NCBI GenBank assembly: GCA_016710985.1
Contig: JADJTX010000034.1
Location: 1 to 59,282, forward strand
Reading direction: 5' to 3'
Length of the DNA: 59,282 bases
Source of the DNA: Ignavibacteria bacterium
Lineage (GTDB): Bacteria > Bacteroidota > Ignavibacteria > Tepidaquicellales > Tepidaquicellaceae
The notes below the pieces were generated by a model that searched no databases, had not been told where the DNA came from, and saw nothing but the letters and a program-made list of their open reading frames with translations. Made by a program: the position numbers and the translations under genes. Shown in pieces: positions 55,439 through 59,282 of the stretch (positions are counted from its first letter, which is position 1; each line of letters starts with the position of its first letter).

Positions 55439-55647
55439 TTATTTTTTCCTCCTTCTGTAAGGAGATTGATTATCCTGTCTCATCGAAACACCAAGTTCAT
55501 TTGCCTTAGACTTCACTGCCACAGAAGTTCTGCCTAGCATAAGACCAATCACAATTGCCGGAGTCTTATGTCTTACCAAAGATCCAAGACGTTTTTCATC
55601 TGATTTAGTCCATCTTTTCTTTCATTGATAGTTGCTGTATTAGACAT
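55439..55647 (-). pseudogene. small HTH (SANT/GcrA-like) protein, copy 1, one-base deletion
   Basis: MSNTATINERK, then one base is missing near 55617, then RWTKSDEKRLGSLVRHKTPAIVIGLMLGRTSVAVKSKANELGVSMRQDNQS and a basic YRRRKK end. The W.K.DEKRL..LV..... A..IGLMLGRT..AV..KA.ELG pattern is a three-helix DNA-binding module. It starts 15 bp after the end of the PIN gene on the same strand, so the two form a unit. An intact paralog lies at 57031-57240. Confidence 0.7.
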
Positions 55648-55661
55648 ATTGATTCCGTTTA

Positions 55662-56288
55662 TTAATTAATAAAGTATTTTTGATAATTGTTTTTTGGTTC
55701 TAAAGAATCTATTACAAATGTGCCGTCGTTTGCTTTTGCAGAACACTTACGTAGTTTCTTATCGCCGGATAAAATAAAGATCTGTTCCTTATGTATTTTG
55801 TAGAAATCAATTAAATACTTTGCACAGGATAAAACAGACAGGTCCACTACACTTAAAGACTGGCAGTCATTCTTATGTGCTATTTCTAAATATCTGCTTG
55901 CACCGATAATTACATCTCTGTCAACCGCAAGATTGTGAAATTTTATTGATCTTGACTTAGCTAATATCTGACTGACACTTAATTGAATATCTGATGCTAT
56001 TTGTTTTCTGATAGCCTGATACCTGTTACTTCCAAATAAGTTATCCCGATAATATTTTCTTGCCATTATCTTAAATGTTTCTGAAATGCATAATTCATTT
56101 ATATAAACTATTGCTGCTTTCTTACTTACCTGCCAGTCAATGATTTTCCACCAGGATAATGAGTTTTCAATTCATTTTTTATCTGTATCATTCGAACTTT
56201 CTGCCGGTCTTAAATAACGGTTTGCAAAAAAATTTGAATCGACTAAATAATACAACATGTTCATTGGTTCCAAAGGTATTTTTCTCAT
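55662..56288 (-). pseudogene. PIN-domain nuclease, in-frame TGA
   Basis: From ATG 56288: MRKIPLEPMNMLYYLVDSNFFANRYL, where VDSN is the first PIN acidic site, to DTDKK, then TGA (56172-56174). The same frame continues IENSLSWWKIIDWQ, AAIVYINELCISETF (second acidic site E), KIMARKYYRDNLFG, LSVVDLSVLSCAKYLIDFYK (third acidic D) and IFILSGDKKLRKCS (fourth). Joined, about 208 aa with all four acidic positions, i.e. a complete VapC-like RNase apart from the stop. It is paired with the small HTH protein. A PIN toxin next to a DNA-binding partner suggests a toxin-antitoxin-like unit, although the order (toxin first) is unusual. Confidence 0.7.
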
Positions 56289-57030
56289 AATGATCTGAGT
56301 ATGTTAATAAAAATATATTCACAAAATAAGTTAATACTAAAATAGAAATATTTCAATTTATTTTTGTGAAGGAATATTAAAACTCCAAATGACTCATTGA
56401 CATAATTTTAATATTTGTTCTCCTTAATACTCTTTTATATATTTTTCTCTCACATTTAAAATACAAATGAACCCGAAGGGTTCAAACCTTTGTAGAAAAA
56501 TGAATCACAAAACACCCGACCCCGAAAGGGTCGAACATCCATCGCTCCAATGGTTCGATATTTATGTAACCAAACTTCGTGAGGACCGGACAACTTATTT
56601 CTTACATTCGTGTAATTCAACCCTCCCGCTGAGTCCTCCCTCTAAGAGTTTATGGTTTAAAATGTAAACAGGGAGTGACTCAGCGGAGACGACAATTAAC
56701 GCAAAGCTCACAAAGTCATACGCAAGACCGCAAAGGTTTAATTAAATAGAGACTTCTGAAAAACCAACAACGATTGTCATTCCCGCGTGCTCCCGGCGGG
56801 AATCCAGTCAACAATATTATATTCCGATTAAAAATCCTAGTAATTGGATCCCCGCTAAAAGCATGCGGGGATGACAGTAAGGGTTTTTCAGAAGTTTCTA
56901 AATAGCTTTAATATTTATCGGTAATGAATCTTTGCGGTCTTTGCGTTGATCCTTTGCTTCCTTTGCGGTTAAATAACTCTGACTTTACAGACAGCCCTGA
57001 ACACTTTCTGCTTCTTTATAAATCAGATAA
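56289..57030. repeat. repeat region with palindromes and a triple-nested inverted repeat
   Basis: GAACCCGAAGGGTTC near 56469 and GACCCCGAAAGGGTC near 56518 are CCCGAAGGG palindromes. The open frame 56467-56667 only translates them. From 56698 to 56970 three inverted pairs are nested: outer ACGCAAAG...CCGCAAAG with CTTTGCGGTCTTTGCG, middle AGAGACTTCTGAAAAACC (56748-56765) with GGTTTTTCAGAAGTTTCT (56882-56899), and inner TGTCATTCCCGCG...CGGGGATGACA (56775-56876). No gene. Confidence 0.8.
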
Positions 57031-57240
57031 TTATTTTTTCCTCCTTCTGTAACGAGATTGATTATCCAGTCTCATCGAAACACCGGGTTCATTTGCCTTT
57101 GACTTCACAGCTACAGAAGTTCTGCCAAGCATAAGACCAATCACAATTGCCGGAGTATTATGTCTTACTAAAGATCCAAGCCGTTTTTCATCTGATTTGG
57201 TCCATCGTTTTCTTTCTTTGATAGTTGCTGTATTAGACAT
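57031..57240 (-). CDS. small HTH (SANT/GcrA-like) protein, copy 2
   Basis: 69 aa, intact. KERKRWTKSDEKRLGSLVRH is helix 1, NTPAIVIGLMLGRTSVAVKSKANEPGVSM forms helices 2-3, and the tail RYRRRKK is basic. It is very close to the broken copy at 55439-55647, and the flanking DNA is duplicated too. DNA-binding role inferred from the helical pattern. Its PIN partner upstream survives only as a fragment. Confidence 0.72.
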   Translation of the reverse strand: MSNTATIKERKRWTKSDEKRLGSLVRHNTPAIVIGLMLGRTSVAVKSKANEPGVSMRLDNQSRYRRRKK

Positions 57241-57370
57241 ATTGATCCCGTTTATTAATTAATAAAATATTTTTGATAATTGTTTTTTTGGATCTGGAGA
57301 ATCTATACAAATGTCCCGTCATTTGCTTTTTGGAACATTTGAAGTTTCTTACCACCGGATTCATTCTCCA
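57241..57370 (-). pseudogene. 3' remnant of a second PIN-domain gene
   Basis: The sequence from ATTGATCCCGTTTATTAATTAA to TTTCTTACCACCGGATTC matches 55648-55770, i.e. the last about 40 codons of the PIN gene, with several small indels. The rest of the gene is missing beyond about 57370. It marks the edge of the duplicated segment. Confidence 0.65.
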
Positions 57371-57524
57371 ATAAGTTAATTCTTAATTCGAAAATTTCAA
57401 TTTAAATTTGTTAAAATCACTCACTCAAATAAATAAATGAGTTCGGTAATACTAATTTGAAATTGTTTTAAGCATTAATTTAAGCTTATCGAATTCGTGA
57501 ATTAAAGAAATAAATGTGAAAGAG

Positions 57525-59282
57525 ATGAATATCCCCTATTATTGGATCCCAGTTTCAATCAATTGAATCAATTCTCTAATCAAGAAAGTATTATTCTTTG
57601 TGTATTCTTACAAGAGGCTTAATAACTCATTAGAATCTTTAGCTATATCTATAACTATTGTAGAAATTATTCTACTAGTGAATTGTGAATGGAATGATGT
57701 AATTTCAGAATATTTTTAATATTTCAAGTCGAATGAAGAAGTATTTTTGTTTATTACAAAGAATGAGATCATTAATTTAGGTCGTGAAAAATTAGCCCAA
57801 CACAGTGATGATCAAATTTGGAAAGATTACTTAAAATCTATTGAAAAATTCAAGTATAGCTATAAAATTCGATCATTGAACAAGCAGTTAGTGAGAATGA
57901 TGATTGGTGTTGCAGAAAAAATAGATATCCTTTCTTTATTTCCTATTTAGTTTTATTTGTTTTACCCCTAATTGGAATCTCTGAGCAATTCAGTTCGAGC
58001 AACTATTATGGTAAACTAGATTCTTTTTAACATAAAATAATTTTATAGGAGAAAATATTGATAGTTTGTCTCCGATAGATGAATTATGGTATAATTTGGA
58101 ATATTGGTCTAATGATGTTAATAATGGTGAGCTCAGGTTTTCAATGTTAAGAATTTTCAGAAAACTATAAATATGTAGGAAAACCTATTTCTCAATGTCT
58201 GCTGTCTCAAAAATGGTTAGAAAACTACAGAGTTATTTTTAAAGCAGGTTAATTCGAAAATTCAAATTATTGCAGATACTTTTAGAGAAATACCAAAATT
58301 TAGTGGTTTAAATCTAAATTCAATTCAAACTATTAAGGATAATAATGAAATCTCGGAATAACAATCATTGATATTATAAAGAGAGTTCCAAAAGTGGAAT
58401 GGTGAATCTAACGATAATTCATGAAGGTGATTAGTCAAATTGTTAAAAAATTATTTTACCACAAGACTTTATTCACAATTCAAAATTAATAATAATGATG
58501 GAATTGTAAACTTTTCTTATAGAATAAAAACTAATGAATTTCAGAGTGATTTGGTGTTTGCAAAAGAGAGAATATCTTATTATTCCAAAAATTGGTCTAG
58601 CACAATACAAATTGAATTTAAAGAATCATTGGAATTAAAGATGAATTCAACAAGTGGATCGCGAAATTCCTAAAAAGGACGTTCACGTTTATGTTGGAAA
58701 CTATAATCAACTAAGTTCTGATTATTGGATCGAGACAGAAAAATTAAACAAATATAATTGTAATTATAATTCTTTGCATTGACCTAAAGAGATAAATTAA
58801 TTGCCTGGGGTGCTCATTTTAATTCGGAATTATAAGTGGGTTTTGATGGAATTCCTAATGGTTATTCACTTTTTAAAATTATGAGACCTCCATGCTTGAA
58901 AATGGAATTCCCGAATTAACCCTGTCTTTACACATAAAAGTATTGAGGTAAGAAGTGGTTTAAAAATTGATGGGAGAAAGTATTTAAAACACTATTTTGG
59001 AAATAGAGATTGTAAACGCAGATGGTAAGAAATCAGTCTACATTAAGTACGATGATTTATTTAGAAACAACATCTGTATAAAAAAATTGGATCGGATAAT
59101 GTATGGTCATTACCTTATGATATTTCTTTAAATAAAAAATTTACACTCAACATTCTTGGTGAAAATATTCCATCATTGAATTATAGATGAAAGTATTAAA
59201 TAATGAAAAGTCATATTCTCATTTAGTTAAAAATGATTTAATTAGAAGAAATAAATTTGGAGAAATAGTTGGGGATGAAGAA
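57525..59282 (+). pseudogene. heavily frameshifted large gene of unknown family, runs off the right edge
   Basis: Starts near ATG 57525 (MNIPYYWIPVSI). Collinear pieces in changing frames: LNNSLESLAISITIVEIILL, FITKNEIINLGREKLAQHSDDQIWKDYLKS (57747-57950), LPLIGISEQFSSSNYYGKLD, LSPIDELWYNLEYWSNDVNNGELRFSML, YKVGKPISQCLLSQKWLENYRVI-like sequence, YFTTRLYSQFKINNNDGIVNFSYRI (58440-58673), VHVYVGNYNQLSSDYWIETE, GIPNGYSLFKIM, IEVRSGLKIDGRKYLKHYF and WSLPYDISLNKKFTLNILGEN. The order suggests a multidomain protein of at least 580 aa with a beta-rich end. A frame break occurs every 50-150 bp. I do not recognise the family. Confidence 0.5.

Noticed and set aside
56467..56667. 66-codon open frame after the PIN gene
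   Set aside because: Same reason: it runs through palindromic repeats (GAACCCGAAGGGTTC and GACCCCGAAAGGGTC).
1..59282. tRNA or rRNA genes
   Set aside because: I saw no cloverleaf-like sequence with a TTCGANNC T-loop and CCA-type end, nor any conserved rRNA segment, on either strand. A dedicated scan was not possible.

Overview
The window looks like a low-GC chromosome segment from the Bacteroidota/Chlorobi/Ignavibacteria (FCB) side of the tree. The best evidence is two large secreted C25 cysteine peptidases with C-terminal type IX secretion sorting domains (YPNPM at the domain start, IPWDGRD and NGTYLYKL near the end), many lipoprotein and Ig-like secreted proteins, and intergenic DNA full of short 7-9 bp tandem repeats and dispersed palindromes. 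No rRNA, tRNA or CRISPR array was seen. Many genes are broken by single-base shifts. Most of those I could resolve are one-base losses, several in short homopolymers, so assembly error competes with true gene decay as the explanation. The right end (57.5-59.3 kb) is worst.

Layout. 1-9.6 kb: cell-surface modification. A broken methyltransferase and membrane protein are followed by a methyltransferase-like/sulfotransferase fusion facing cysC-cysD-cysN (sulfate activation to PAPS), then a broken FkbM methyltransferase. 9.6-11.9 kb: a secreted right-handed beta-helix protein split by a shift in a T run. 11.9-12.7 kb: a palindromic element holding a GIY-YIG nuclease remnant, itself carrying a 118-bp MITE-like insertion with a 6-bp target duplication. 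12.9-26.5 kb: a polysaccharide cluster with WbqC-like, FemAB/GNAT-like and truncated sugar N-methyltransferase remnants and many family-2 glycosyltransferase (GT2) domains. Several GT2 domains appear to be consecutive modules of one very large polypeptide (about 15.7-23.1 kb).

26.5-36.6 kb: a tandem duplication of the C25 peptidase/ILEI-like/T9SS-CTD protein, first copy frameshifted, second intact (1622 aa). 36.8-44.9 kb: glutathione peroxidase lipoprotein, dicarboxylate/glutamate symporter, CtpE-like P-type ATPase, an outer-membrane beta-barrel protein and LEA-like/other lipoproteins. 44.9-45.9 kb: a RAYT (Y1 transposase) with its own REP-like palindromes on both sides. 46-47.7 kb: an unrecognised 261-aa protein and a small SET-domain protein.

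47.8-55.2 kb is the most interesting stretch. It holds an ECF sigma factor, a putative anti-sigma/TPR protein, three paralogous small secreted Cys-containing proteins, a lipoprotein, another secreted protein and a 996-aa TPR-CHAT caspase-like protease. Four of the transcription starts share one strict 28-bp promoter motif (GTTACCTTTT, 9 nt, CGGTATTAA), probably the sigma factor's own recognition site, and the three paralogs also share a hairpin leader. I read this as a self-contained sigma regulon with a protease next to it.

55.4-57.4 kb: a PIN-domain nuclease plus small HTH protein unit, duplicated once and partly decayed, separated by triple-nested palindromes. 57.5-59.3 kb: a heavily broken large gene of unknown family running off the end.
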